DNA of 64,000 bases from Bryoerythrophyllum caledonicum. Lineage: Eukaryota > Streptophyta > Bryopsida > Pottiales > Pottiaceae. Under the pieces are notes generated by a model that ran no database searches, was not told the origin of the DNA, and saw only the letters and a list, made by a program, of their open reading frames with translations. Every line of letters begins with the position of its first letter. Position 1 is the first letter of the stretch. The translations under genes were made by a program, and so were the position numbers. Shown piece after piece: positions 1 to 10,148 of this stretch. The stretch is taken from assembly GCA_963971425.1 (NCBI GenBank), contig OZ020517.1, positions 21,958,462 to 22,022,461 of the forward strand, written 5' to 3'.

Positions 1-191
1 AATGGTGTAGTTCTTTTATCACTCAGTGAGCATGTAAAAAAAAAAATCAAAAAAATCAAAAATTATATTTTTGATGATTAATTTGATATTTCAAAGTCTT
101 TTGAATTCAATTTATTTTTTTGAATCCATAACTTCATCTATTTCTAACTCACATGTAGGTTTTTTTTTGGTTTGGTGAGTGACAAGGGTGC
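1..191. other. AT-rich intergenic sequence
   Basis: No gene seen. The right end (169-193) holds the first unit of a 28-29 bp tandem repeat containing TGGTGAGTGACAA, into which the neighbouring pogo-like element is inserted. Confidence 0.6.
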
Positions 192-713
192 TAAGGAGGA
201 GGTACCCATACCCGACAAGTTAAGGCTATTGGCACAGTATCAGTAAGATTACAAGTTGGGAGAAATTTTTTGAAGGAAGGGAAATAAGGTTCATGAAGAC
301 TGAGCATTTTTTGAATTTTTTTTTAGCAAAATTGGAATTACTACAAATTTTTAAGGTGAAAAGTTGGTCCGAATGGGTAACCAACATATAGCTTCACCAA
401 TAACCAATAACATGAAGAGCAATTCTGGAACACAAGTCCACTAATACCCGTGATAGGAGATCATTAATTTCAGCTAAACCTACTCCCTGGAAATTGAAAA
501 GAAGGGAACTAAAAACCTCTAAGCAGGAACCTTCATGCGAGCAAGGAGTGGCTCACAGCCTGTGCAGAGATAAACAAAAGGCCATGACCGCATGGACCGC
601 ATGTCGTGCTGTACCACCCCAATTTTGGCTTGCATCACTCCGACTTCCAACCTGGCCGGCCTGTTCAAGGTGAGGCACCCAAGCCCGCGCTTTTCCTCCA
701 ACGGCCCTCTGAC

Positions 714-923
714 TCACTCTCGCTCTCCCGCTCGCTGCTCTCGCGCCTGGAGCTCTGAGACTGATGGTGATCCCCATTGTGGCACACGAAATGTAGGGTG
801 GAAATTTTGCACAGGGGTTGGCTGTAGAATTGGTTGTGATGGGTGGGTTGGCATCGTCGATATCATTGGGCCACCAAATTGGTTGTGCAGGAGGCGTGCG
901 TCCATGTAGAATTGTTGATGCAT
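714..923 (-). pseudogene. in-frame continuation of the transposase C-terminus beyond a TAG
   Basis: Directly after the transposase stop the same frame stays open for 69 codons and begins MHQQFYMDARLLHNQFGG. The residues are Gln/Pro/His rich like a natural protein tail. A CAG-to-TAG change would explain the stop, since the residue before HQQ would then be Gln. Alternatively the extra codons are chance. There is no evidence of translation. Confidence 0.45.
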
Positions 924-3530
924 CTAGGGCGATGGTGGTGTAAAGGTCGCAAACTGATTGGGGATTCCACCTGGAGCGAAGGTGAAGTCCCTGCGCCACG
1001 GCTCCGACGCATGGCCGCTCTCCTCCCCAGCGCTCCCGCTTGTGTGCGCTTCCTCCGAGCTCCCGACTTGCTGGCCCTGTGCTGTCGCCGTTGCCCTCCC
1101 GCCGCGACGACGCGGGCCGACTCGCTCTGCAGCCAGCCTGGCTTTCTCTGCAGCTTTCATGGCGCGCGTCGCTGCGACCTGAGCAACGCGCTCAGTTCGC
1201 ATGCGCAGCGCCAGTTCCTTCTTGGCGTTTCTCTGCTCGCGCGCTGCAGCTGTTTCCAGCGCCCTCGCCTCCTTCTCGAGCGCCTTCCTACGCTTCGCGG
1301 CCTCTTTCTCCTCACGTACCCTCTCTTTCTCTTGTGCTGCTAAATCTTTTGCCTCTTTTTGTCTTTCAACTGCCGCTGCATACTCATCCGAGGTCAATAT
1401 CTTGGACTGTGTGAAATCCAGGATGGGATCGCGCCTTCGGGGATTTGCACGGGCAGCAATGGTGGGCAACGTCAGGAATCGAGTGATCGACTCGGGCTCC
1501 CCCTCATCGAGCTCCAGCCTCGCCAATTCGTTGGCGACTTCTTTGTCAGTGTGATCCGGCGCCACAAAAAAATGTGCCGCAGTTGAGTCGGGGACTTCGT
1601 CGAACTCTGCCTCCATCGACTGGGAGCTCGCAGCCTCTAACGGTACGTCGAAGTCTCCCGTCCTTTGCGGCCCTGACTGTGGTTGCTCCGTAGGACCTCC
1701 GCCCTCTGCCGTTTTCTCTCCGACTTGTGCAGTACCTGTCTCGTAGAATATTTCTGACGGTGTGAGATGTCTGTTCATGGCTGCAGGGTTGATGGGACAT
1801 ATACCTGTGCCGCGGAAGCCGCTCAGAATGTTGCTCGAGGTGAGAGCTTTTCGCAACCCCAGAGAAACCCACTGCGCTAGAGTAGTCTTGTTTGCTGGTT
1901 GAGACATGTTTCGAGATGTCCAATAATCTCGGTAGGCTCTGAAATGTAGCTTGAATGGCTTGAAGATACTAACGTCAAGTGGCTGCATGGCGTGCGATGT
2001 GTGCGCAGGTAGCGTGAGAATGTCCAGCCTTGCCGTACGAGCCTCTCTGACGACATCGAGGGTCACATGCGAATTATGCCCGTCAAGAATTAAGAGGTGC
2101 CTGCATTCTTGCGAAATACCGCCCTGTCCTTGCACACTCTCAATGAAGTGGGACAACCACGCACTAAACAGGTACGTAGTCATCCAAGCCCGGGGCTGCA
2201 TTGCCATCGTAGCCCCGGGCTCGCACCTTTCAATGTAGTTCTGCCTGAACCTTGTGCCCCGGAAAACGTAGAAAGATGGAATAGCTGACCCCCCTGCGTT
2301 TATGCAAACTAGGACAGACAGCCACTCTCTCTGATCCGGTACGATTGAATGAACATGCCGTGCGCCTCTGCGAGCGATGACTACACCCCCACCATTGCGC
2401 CCCGCTTGCGCCCCCGACTCATCACAGTTCCAGATTTGATCTGGACTGTAATTGTGCAAGGTACATAGACTTTCCAAATTGTCATAGAAACTTTTGACGT
2501 TAGCAGCACACAATCCCTTTGCCCGTGCGGTTTCTAGAGCCTGTGCTACTCGTAACGTGAGCTCTGGGTGGCGGCGCTTCCACCAGCGCATCCAGCCCTG
2601 GCCCGGGATACCATTGCGGAAGGGTGTCGGCCTGGACTTGGTTATGTCGTAGACCTTCAACTTTAATGCCGTGGGTGTAAGGCCTAGTCCCAATTCACAC
2701 ATCCGTATGCAGTAATCGACTAACTGTTGCTCCTCAGCTGGACTTAAAACTGCAGCAGGTCCTCTCTTTCTAGTCCTCCTGATGCCATAACACCACTCTC
2801 GAAATGTGGAATAAGGTATGTGATACATATCAGATGCTTTTTTCATGCTCATACCTCCATCTACGCATGCCATTGCTTCTCTAAGTTGGCTGCTCGTCCA
2901 TGGTCTCTCACGTCTTGTGCTACTCCTGCTGCCACCTCTTTGCCGTCCCTCACGAGCTCCACGGGCTTGTGATGGCTGTGTACCGGGACTTTGAAGGACA
3001 ACCCGAAATGCCGAGGGCTGTATAGGAGAGTCGGAGTCCAGGGCGGTGATGTCCTCGATGGAGTGCCCCTGTGACTGCCGGACCGCTCCCGTCCTCGCTG
3101 CTCTCGTCGACCTCCTCAGCGGAGCCCCACGTGAGACCACCCCGCTGGTGAAGAGGTGAACGCCTCCGACGTTCCTATACAGCCCAGGGCCCGCTGCTGA
3201 TCGGCCAGGCTGCTGAGACAGTCCCCTTGCTTGGACGCCATCGGAGCCACCCCGTGCTCTTTCACCTGCTGAGCCTCTCCGTGCTTGCAGACTTGCTGTG
3301 CCGCTGGAGTCTCCACGCTGCCTCTGCCGGCTTTGCATGACCATGTTCAGTTGGCCGTAGTCCATCATCTGGTTCCCTTCGGCCTCCCCTTCTTCACTAC
3401 TACCTCCGTCACTGCCCTCCATGTTCTGATCCTCGTCCTCTAAACCATCCCCACTCTGGTTATCCTCATCTGACCAAGTTCCCTCATAGTGATCACTAAG
3501 TGCTACGGTACCATGCAGTTGAGGTGCCAT
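924..3530 (-). CDS. pogo/Tigger-like transposase (HTH + DDE_1)
   Basis: Single-exon ORF of 868 codons with an ATG at 3530. Residues 1-200 are acidic and Ser/Gly/Arg rich and look disordered. A psq-type helix-turn-helix follows (WTSSQLREAMACVDGG, then YHIPYSTFREWC) and then a CENP-B-like region (GPAAVLSPAEEQQLVDYC). The DDE_1 catalytic core is clear: first Asp in NCDESG, second in LILDGHNSH, third in DVSIFKPFK. The C-terminal 200 residues are a charged Glu/Lys/Arg/Ala coiled coil. The length exceeds typical pogo transposases (about 500 aa) because of both extensions. The role would be cut-and-paste transposition of its own element at TA sites. The reading frame ends at a TAG (924-926) followed at once by an in-frame ATG and 69 more open codons to about 714, so this stop may be a recent truncation. 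All three catalytic acids are present. Confidence 0.9.
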   Translation of the reverse strand: MAPQLHGTVALSDHYEGTWSDEDNQSGDGLEDEDQNMEGSDGGSSEEGEAEGNQMMDYGQLNMVMQSRQRQRGDSSGTASLQARRGSAGERARGGSDGVQARGLSQQPGRSAAGPGLYRNVGGVHLFTSGVVSRGAPLRRSTRAARTGAVRQSQGHSIEDITALDSDSPIQPSAFRVVLQSPGTQPSQARGAREGRQRGGSRSSTRRERPWTSSQLREAMACVDGGMSMKKASDMYHIPYSTFREWCYGIRRTRKRGPAAVLSPAEEQQLVDYCIRMCELGLGLTPTALKLKVYDITKSRPTPFRNGIPGQGWMRWWKRRHPELTLRVAQALETARAKGLCAANVKSFYDNLESLCTLHNYSPDQIWNCDESGAQAGRNGGGVVIARRGARHVHSIVPDQREWLSVLVCINAGGSAIPSFYVFRGTRFRQNYIERCEPGATMAMQPRAWMTTYLFSAWLSHFIESVQGQGGISQECRHLLILDGHNSHVTLDVVREARTARLDILTLPAHTSHAMQPLDVSIFKPFKLHFRAYRDYWTSRNMSQPANKTTLAQWVSLGLRKALTSSNILSGFRGTGICPINPAAMNRHLTPSEIFYETGTAQVGEKTAEGGGPTEQPQSGPQRTGDFDVPLEAASSQSMEAEFDEVPDSTAAHFFVAPDHTDKEVANELARLELDEGEPESITRFLTLPTIAARANPRRRDPILDFTQSKILTSDEYAAAVERQKEAKDLAAQEKERVREEKEAAKRRKALEKEARALETAAAREQRNAKKELALRMRTERVAQVAATRAMKAAEKARLAAERVGPRRRGGRATATAQGQQVGSSEEAHTSGSAGEESGHASEPWRRDFTFAPGGIPNQFATFTPPSP

Positions 3531-4053
3531 GATATGCTAGTGAAGGCAGCACTTGTAACTATTGAAATTGCACAATAAAACTATGAGAATGTGAGGAAGA
3601 AGTGTTTAGAATGATGTGTGGAAAGGTTGCCTCAAACCCGACTTCTTATTGCTTCTTGCTTGACGTCACAGATTTTTAATTCTGACAAAGATGGAACTAG
3701 TAGCTGCTAATTCTGCACCAATTTTCAGTTAACATTCATTACCACAACCGAGCCTTCGATTTTCTGGAAGTTGTCATTAGGTGAATGCAAACCACCACAC
3801 CACCACTGCCATCATGGCCACAACAACTCTTCTATTTCCATTTTCTCAGAAACTGAATGCTAATCCCGGGTGCAGCCATTTCCGCACTGTTCAATTACCC
3901 AGCGCTGTCAGTCAATTTTCCAATATTAAAAAAAATGTCCACATTGGGTCATGACATGTGCAACATCCGGGAAGCCTACATGCTCAGCATGGGGAGCCTC
4001 TCGGGTATGGGTACCTCCACCTTACTTAGGTTGGTGAGTGACAACTGCACTAC

Positions 4054-5003
4054 TTAACCCCTAAGGTACCGTGACAGTTTTACACCAAAAACACTTCAAA
4101 CTAAATGGATTCTAGTGCAACGAATGAAGAAGGTAACAAAACTTTGATTTTTAGTTCTGACCGTAGGATCTCAATAAAGGCTTATTAAGTAATACATGTA
4201 CAAAATTTCATAAACTTTGACCGCACGGATTAAAAGATTATAGTGTTTGAAGTCAAGCAAATGGTTCATTTTCTTTCCTGCGTTTAGTGGATCAGCAGAC
4301 TTTGACTTCACTTGGTGTCAAAAGTTTTCACTACAAAAGGTCTAAATCTATTACCATCTTGTTAAGCATGATGTTAGCTCCTTTGACACCAATTTTTAGA
4401 GGTAGAGACCGGGTGTAGCATATTCAAAACAAGTGTGCAAGGAGTGGAGGCTCGAAATTTGTTAATTCACACTTTATTTTTTTTTGAACTTAATATGTTT
4501 TTGATTTATAATCCGAATGATTATTATGAAGGTTTGCATTATATATTGATGTGGAAAAAATAAAAAGTGAAAAATATGAAGATCTCTAGGTTTTATGTGG
4601 AAAAGAAGAAGTTTTTTTGGTACCTTGCCCGACAATGAGTGACAATGTGTGAAAATGTTTGACTTGGGTTGGTATGCTATTTTTCACTAAAGACAAGAAC
4701 TTTTTTTTGACAATATGAAGGGAAATAATATTACTTGCAAGTACTGAAAATCTCACTTTCAATAGTGTCCTATCAAAAGTTTTTGGAGGTGCCCGAGGTG
4801 CCCGCCCTCCCCATTTAAAACTCAAAACCCTATAACTTTTTCATCAAATGTCCAATTTAAGAAAACATTGTTTTCCCACTAAGGTCTTGGAAATGTCTTT
4901 CTACAGTAAAAATTTCAAAGAAGAATGTTGGAAATTGACACCATAGGAACCTGACCGAACTTTCAAAAAGCCCTTTTTGGACACTTGGTACCTTAGGGGT
5001 TAA
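4054..5003 (+). mobile_element. piggyBac-type MITE, family A, full copy
   Basis: The ends read TTAACCCCTAAGGTACC and its exact reverse complement. Taking TTAA as target duplication leaves a perfect 13-bp inverted repeat CCCCTAAGGTACC. TTAA duplication and CCC-starting termini are the signature of piggyBac-type elements; Kolobok also uses TTAA. The interior is AT rich with no ORF of note, so the element is non-autonomous. It is the best preserved of at least seven copies in this window. Confidence 0.85.
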
Positions 5004-5032
5004 GCTGGTGAGTGACAACCATGCTACCGTAA

Positions 5033-6633
5033 GTTGTGGTAACTTAAGTCACATGAGAGCACACATTTCAGATGCGGTGAGTCTTTCACTCCGAAAAGGA
5101 TTGGTGAGTAATAGGATGTGTTTTTTATGCAGTCAATGAGGTTGATTTCTTGGACAACAAGAGTGGATTGGTGTTTAAGATAAGCCCAATGGATATTATG
5201 GTGCTTCATATTGTCAACCATCTGAACATTATTTTTGGTACATCATTGCTAAGCAATCTTCATATTTTAAAATTATATTACATATAACATTTTACAATAT
5301 GAACTCAAGAGGTGTTGAGATGATACTGTTTCTTCAAGGCTTTATATAATCATTTGTATACCATTACTTGGTCCATATTGAAGCTATATTGTTTGGGGAG
5401 TTTTGATCATTTGGGAGTTTCAATTTTGGATGTCATTGGCCAGGTCAAAGCAGCCATATGGTAAAATTCAGGAGTTTCATTACAACCGCCCACCAACGAA
5501 AACTACAGGAAAATTCACCAAAAGTATAAAAACATGCGAGAGCCATTTCCACGAAGCCAAGTGCACAACCATGCACCAAGCAGGGAAGATCACATTGTCA
5601 TAGGACCAGGTTGACTCAAACCAGGTCAGCATCGGAAAGTAGTAGTTGCTATAGTTGGTATGATATACTGTAAAAAAACACAGAATAAGAATAATACCAA
5701 CTCAAATTTAGAGCCTAACAAGTTGAATTCTGGGTCACTGGCTGCTTACTTGGTCACACACTTGTGTGGCCATGCCCCATCACTGTTCATGCCCTTAAGT
5801 GCAATTAGTGCTGCAACTTGCAATTAACCGGATTGTTGTGGTCTTGATTTGCATTGACATATCACATGTAAAAAATAAATTATACATGATTATTGATGAT
5901 TTAAAAACCTTTTTCTACTTGATTGTATACAAAAATATTTCAAATTTATTCAAATTAAAGCACAAAGTTTGTACGCAATGAGAGATATCAACAATCACAA
6001 ACAATGAAGGATCTTTTAAAGACATATCTCAATCAAAATTTAAGGCCAAATACTACGTCGCATTTTGCATGTGTATGAAATACAACATAGTATGCGGCAT
6101 GGTATTCATTGTATTTTACTATATTTGATGTATTTTGTGTTATATTCATGGCTTTTCTATGAGTTCTATAACTCCAAATCATGATGTGATTTTTACAGAG
6201 TGTTCATGTAATGTGTGCGCAAATCTAGACTTTAAATTGCACAACCTAATTCCTCATGGATTTCATGAAAATTGAGTTTTACCACCAAAATCGTCCCATT
6301 TCGGGTCTCCTGGGCGCCAAAGGATTAAGGAAGCATGAAGAATCGGTGGCCACTGGCTTCTGCTCGCGGTGGGAAGGAGGATACTCCAAACCCATCACTG
6401 CACCCAGAAAATGCCACCATCTTGTGAATTACAATGGGTACATTCTGCTCAACGTAATATGGAGCTGAGAGTCAGCGTCGCCTTCAAATTAGCGCCATCA
6501 ATTTGTGCGCAGAAAACCAACATGCTATGCTAACTTCTGAATGGAGGTAGATTTTGGACCATCGAAGGTACTTGACATGTCTTCAAACACTATTCTGGGA
6601 GAATATCTGTGAATGTGCTCGAATGTACTAGAT
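5033..6633. other. AT-rich intergenic stretch
   Basis: No convincing gene. Around 6540-6628 a segment (CTTCAAACACTATTCTGGGAG and onwards) resembles the start of the TTAA MITE at 9607, so part of this stretch is old MITE-derived DNA. Short open frames here have no recognisable domains. Confidence 0.5.
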
Positions 6634-6887
6634 TGTTGAGATAACCAATCCTAGGGTTACACCTGGGTTTCTCCGCCTAGTTAACATGCAGTTAAGTTAA
6701 CTCGTAGTTCAGTCTTGGCAACTTCCTCTTCTACTTTTAACATGTATCACACCAAACCAGGATAAAAACAATCTCCTGCCTCTGGTAGGAGTACCTCTCA
6801 ATAGTTAATATATTTCAAATATATATTTATGTTATTTGCTCTCTCTCTGGCATCTCCTCATATGTTCTTCTTGCCTTTCTCTTAACA
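6634..6887 (+). repeat. copia 5' LTR
   Basis: 254 bp, begins TGTTGAGATAACC and ends CTTAACA. It is preceded by the target duplication TAGAT and is nearly identical to the LTR at 9032-9285. Confidence 0.9.
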
Positions 6888-7073
6888 CGTTATCAGCACG
6901 TATCTCACCCTCTCTTGCTGATCGGACCTGTTGTAGATGTTTTACTTTTTGTTTTACTTTTCGCACTTCCGATTATCTTCTCTCTCTTCCTTCAATCACG
7001 TAGTAGTGATCGTAGTAGGGAGTGAGGAACGCAGTCTCGAGAGCAGCCAGCGTTAACAATAAAAAGAGTAACC

Positions 7074-8948
7074 ATGTCCACACAGACACGCAGCGGCAAG
7101 GAAAGCAGAGCAGTGCCGCTTATCTTTGATCAATTAGAGTCGGATGGGTCGAACTACATCGACTGGAATTTCAACATCTACGCCACCTTGTCTACAGATA
7201 AGCTCGACCCTACGCTCGAACTTCACCCGGCGGAGGAGATCCCGACTCCATACTTGTGGCAGGCCATACTTATGATGCGCCGCCATATGGACTCAAGCCT
7301 CCGGATGCAGTATATCGCAGAGGAGAGTCCCGCTCGCCTGTGGGCTGCCCTGGAGGACAGGTTCAAGCACAAAGAAACAATCTTTTTCCCTCGCGCACAA
7401 GTGGACTGGAGCGCTCTCCGCGTTCTAGACTTCCCGAACTTCACCACCTATGACTCGGAGCTCCACCGGATCGTTGCTCAGCTCAAGCTATGCGGCATCC
7501 CCATCACCGAAGCCGAGTTTATCAACAAAACTCTGAACTCATTTCCTCCTGCTTGTGCCATCTTATCTATTCAGTACCGGGACATGAAGTTCACTAAATA
7601 CTCTGAATTGATGAAATACCTGCAGGTCGAGGAGCAGCAGCAGCAGATCCTGCTGCAGACAACAGAAAAGAGACCAGCTAAGGAGATACACAACACCGAA
7701 GTGTCTCCAGCAACAACCAAACCTGCTCATACCCCGACCCCCGCCTCCAAATCTAGCATCAATAATCGGGAGTCACACAACTCGGAGGCGCCGCGACGCA
7801 CACCCTAAAGGCAACTCAGTGAAACCGCGAAATCAGTGGAATAAGTCCAACTCTCGAAACCCCAGGTACGCGGGCAAAACCAAGTCTGACCAAACGTCTC
7901 AATCTTCTACTAGGTCAGTCAAGGGCAACTGCCACAAATGTGGCAGACTCGGGCATTATGCCAGGGATTGCCGTGCATTCGAATACATCACTAACATGTA
8001 CGAGGAGTTGCAAGCTCTGAAGGGGACAAAGAGAGAATCTTACACTTTTGATGCCCCCTCCCTCACACTAACTGAGATAGATCCAGAGAATTACATGGTA
8101 AACAGTGGAGAAACCACCAATTATGCCAATATTGCCTTGCTTGACAGTGCCTCCACCCACACCATTCTTCAAGACCAAGCGTTCTTTGAGTTCAAAACTC
8201 GGAACGAGCCTTGGCAAACTTGTGACCTAGTCACAATCGCAGGGAAACATAGTTTTTGATTTCGTGAGGGCCGGGCACACCTTGTGCTGCCGGGGGAGCC
8301 CCTCTCACCTGCGAACGGGCTATGTATCCCCCTGGCGCCCCCCGTAGCCTGATCAGCTATCGGGACTTGAGGGCCAACAAAATCCATATCTCCACTGCCC
8401 ATGAGAAGGGAGGAGAATTCCTGGAACTTAGGCGAGGGCCCAGCCTTCTTGCCTTAGCCCGTGCAGGTCCTAACGGACTGTACGAGCTCCCAATTCGAGG
8501 AGGAGTTACTGATGCCATCCAGCTCACTGGACAAGGGAGCGCATGCCACTACACCAGCGTGTCCCACGCCTCATTTCTCACCTCGAATCACCGTGCCGAC
8601 CTCTGGCACCGCCGATTGGGCCACCCGGGGACCGTGATGATGCGCCGCATGATACCACTTCTAGGAGGCCACGACATGTGCTCAAGTGATGCGGAGCATG
8701 TCCAGGACTGCAGTGCGTGCATCCAAGGGAAGCTGATACGCCAACCCTCGCGCTGGAAACTCCCAACGGAAATGCCGGCACCACTGTTCCGACTTCAAGC
8801 GGACTGGTGCGGCCCAATCACACCAGAGTCAGATCGAGATACGAAAGATCGCATCAGCAGAAAACATCGCCGATGTGTTTACCAAGGCCTTACCTGCACT
8901 ACAACACAGAAAATTGATAGCCACGGCAGGTATGAAATCCTTAGCTGA
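7074..8948 (+). pseudogene. remains of copia gag-pol
   Basis: The first segment begins near 7074 and reads as copia gag (LESDGSNYIDWNFNIYATLS, later LWAALEDRFKHKETI). A zinc knuckle CHKCGRLGHYARDC lies near 7930-7972, then an aspartic-protease-like LLDSASTHTIL near 8140, then a GAG-pre-integrase segment (LWHRRLGHPG, with CSACIQGKL further on) around 8600-8740. The end resembles the RNase H terminus of copia elements. It is a fossil with several breaks; no functional product is proposed. Confidence 0.85.
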
Positions 8949-9031
8949 ATTATCGAGCAAGTAATGGTTGTTACTCTTTTTCCTTCAAACTTGAGGTTTT
9001 TAAATGAAAACAACCATCCCTCGAGGAGGAG

Positions 9032-9285
9032 TGTTGAGATAACCAATCCTAGGGTTACACCTGGGTTTCTCCGCCTAGTTAACACGTAGTTAAGTTAACT
9101 TGTAGTTCAGTCTTGGCAACTTCCTCTTCTACTTTTAACATGTATCACACCAGACCAGGATATAAACAATCTCCTGCCTCTGGTAGGAGTACCTCTCAAT
9201 AGTTAATATATTTCAAATATATATTTATGTTATTTTCTCTCTCTCTCGCATCTCCTCATATGTTCTTCTTGCCTTTCTCTTAACA
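9032..9285 (+). repeat. copia 3' LTR
   Basis: 254 bp, preceded by a purine-rich GAGGAGGAG tract and followed by the second TAGAT. About 7 differences from the 5' LTR. Confidence 0.9.
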
Positions 9286-9606
9286 TAGATAATGGGGTGT
9301 GCAACGCGCATCCTCCTTCCCATGGTCCATAGTGACCAATGACTAAGCATAAGTGGTGGTTAACTTAGAATATCCTATGCCATTGGGCACACTTCATAAG
9401 TTGGCGTAGCTGTTAAAGTGTTTGTTACAAGGAGCTTAACTTACTTAACTCTTTCTTTACCTTACTAAATAGTAGAACTGACGTCATAGTTAAAAACAAA
9501 AGTGTGTGGGGTGGGGTGTGAGGGAGAGGGTTATGGGGGAACCTGACTGTGTAGGGAACATAGGACATAGGACATAGGACTTTGAATTAAGGTTCATTAA
9601 GGTTCA
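9286..9606. other. intergenic sequence with short direct repeats
   Basis: No gene seen. Short repeats at the right end include three GACATAG-type units near 9560-9580 and a doubled AAGGTTCATT just before the next MITE. Confidence 0.5.
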
Positions 9607-9905
9607 TTAACCCTTTAGTGTCGAGGAGGCCTAAAACACGCACTTCAAGCACTATTTCGGGAGAATATATGTGAATCCACCCACTTGTGGATTTTGTGCA
9701 TTTCGGATCGGAGGTGGGCCCTAAAATCTGGGATCTTATGCATCTCTCAAATGCCAAATCTAACCGCTACAACCCCACAAAAATGATTTCCATGAAGTAG
9801 TGTCGTGGTGATATGTATCCAATGTCTACATGATGTTTCGCATAATCTATCATAGTCATAAAATCTCTTAGGTCTCCTCTGTCATGCTCAACACTAAAGG
9901 GTTAA
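9607..9905. mobile_element. TTAA-flanked MITE, family C (about 300 bp)
   Basis: Bounded by TTAA on both sides, with a perfect 11-bp inverted repeat CCCTTTAGTGT at one end and ACACTAAAGGG at the other. No coding capacity. The CCC-starting termini at TTAA again suggest piggyBac-type mobilisation, but the sequence differs from family A. Confidence 0.75.
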
Positions 9906-10148
9906 AGCCCTGAAACCAAAAACCCTTCCACTTGAAATACACCATATAGATATTCCTTTCATCGAGGTGATAGGTAGGTTCATCCAACTTTTTGCTTATG
10001 CCTCATTTCAACCAATTTTCTTTCATCAAATTTGTAAAACTTCAAGATATATCACAAACAAATGGTGGCAGATATCCAATGTATCTACAAGACTATGAAA
10101 TCTTCTCTTTACTTGACGGGACTACCGCAAGTTGCCAATGTAGTAACT
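9906..10148. other. intergenic, nothing recognised
   Basis: AT-rich sequence without convincing coding or repeat features. Confidence 0.5.

Larger units (their letters stand above)
194..4022 (-). mobile_element. pogo-like (Tc1/mariner superfamily) DNA transposon, whole element
   Basis: The ends form terminal inverted repeats of about 22 bp: AGGAGGAGGTACCCATACCC at the left, and its reverse complement at the right with a single A/T mismatch (AGGTGG in place of AGGAGG). Both ends are flanked by TA (192-193 and 4023-4024), the target duplication expected of Tc1/mariner and pogo elements. The 3.8-kb body carries one long transposase ORF on the minus strand, an upstream region of about 490 bp and a downstream region of about 730 bp. 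The element looks structurally complete. When it is removed, two units of a 28-bp tandem repeat become adjacent, which supports the boundaries. Confidence 0.88.
169..5032. repeat. 28-29 bp tandem minisatellite split by two transposons
   Basis: Three copies of a unit built on TGGTGAGTGACAA lie at 169-193, about 4025-4053 and 5004-5032. With the pogo-like element and the TTAA-flanked MITE removed they are directly adjacent, each unit ending in a form of TGCTACTTA or GCTACCGTA. So the pre-insertion locus was a short three-unit tandem repeat. Confidence 0.7.
6634..9285 (+). mobile_element. Ty1/copia LTR retrotransposon copy, broken and short
   Basis: A fossil copy of about 2.65 kb, roughly half the usual copia length. 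It has two 254-bp LTRs and a perfect 5-bp target duplication TAGAT (6629-6633 and 9286-9290). Parts recognised in order are the 5' LTR, a primer-binding-like site TTATCAGCACG, a gag region, a CCHC zinc knuckle, a protease-like segment, a GAG-pre-integrase/integrase-start segment, the very end of an RNase H region, a purine-rich tract and the 3' LTR. Most of the pol region is not represented and several breaks are present, so it cannot be autonomous. The LTRs differ at about 7 of 254 sites (near 3%), suggesting insertion roughly 1-2 million years ago under usual plant rates. Confidence 0.9.

Noticed and set aside
553-1554. Several plus- and minus-strand ORFs of 70-170 codons overlapping the transposase
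   Set aside because: They are frame shadows of the transposase gene, which has clear domain support on the minus strand.
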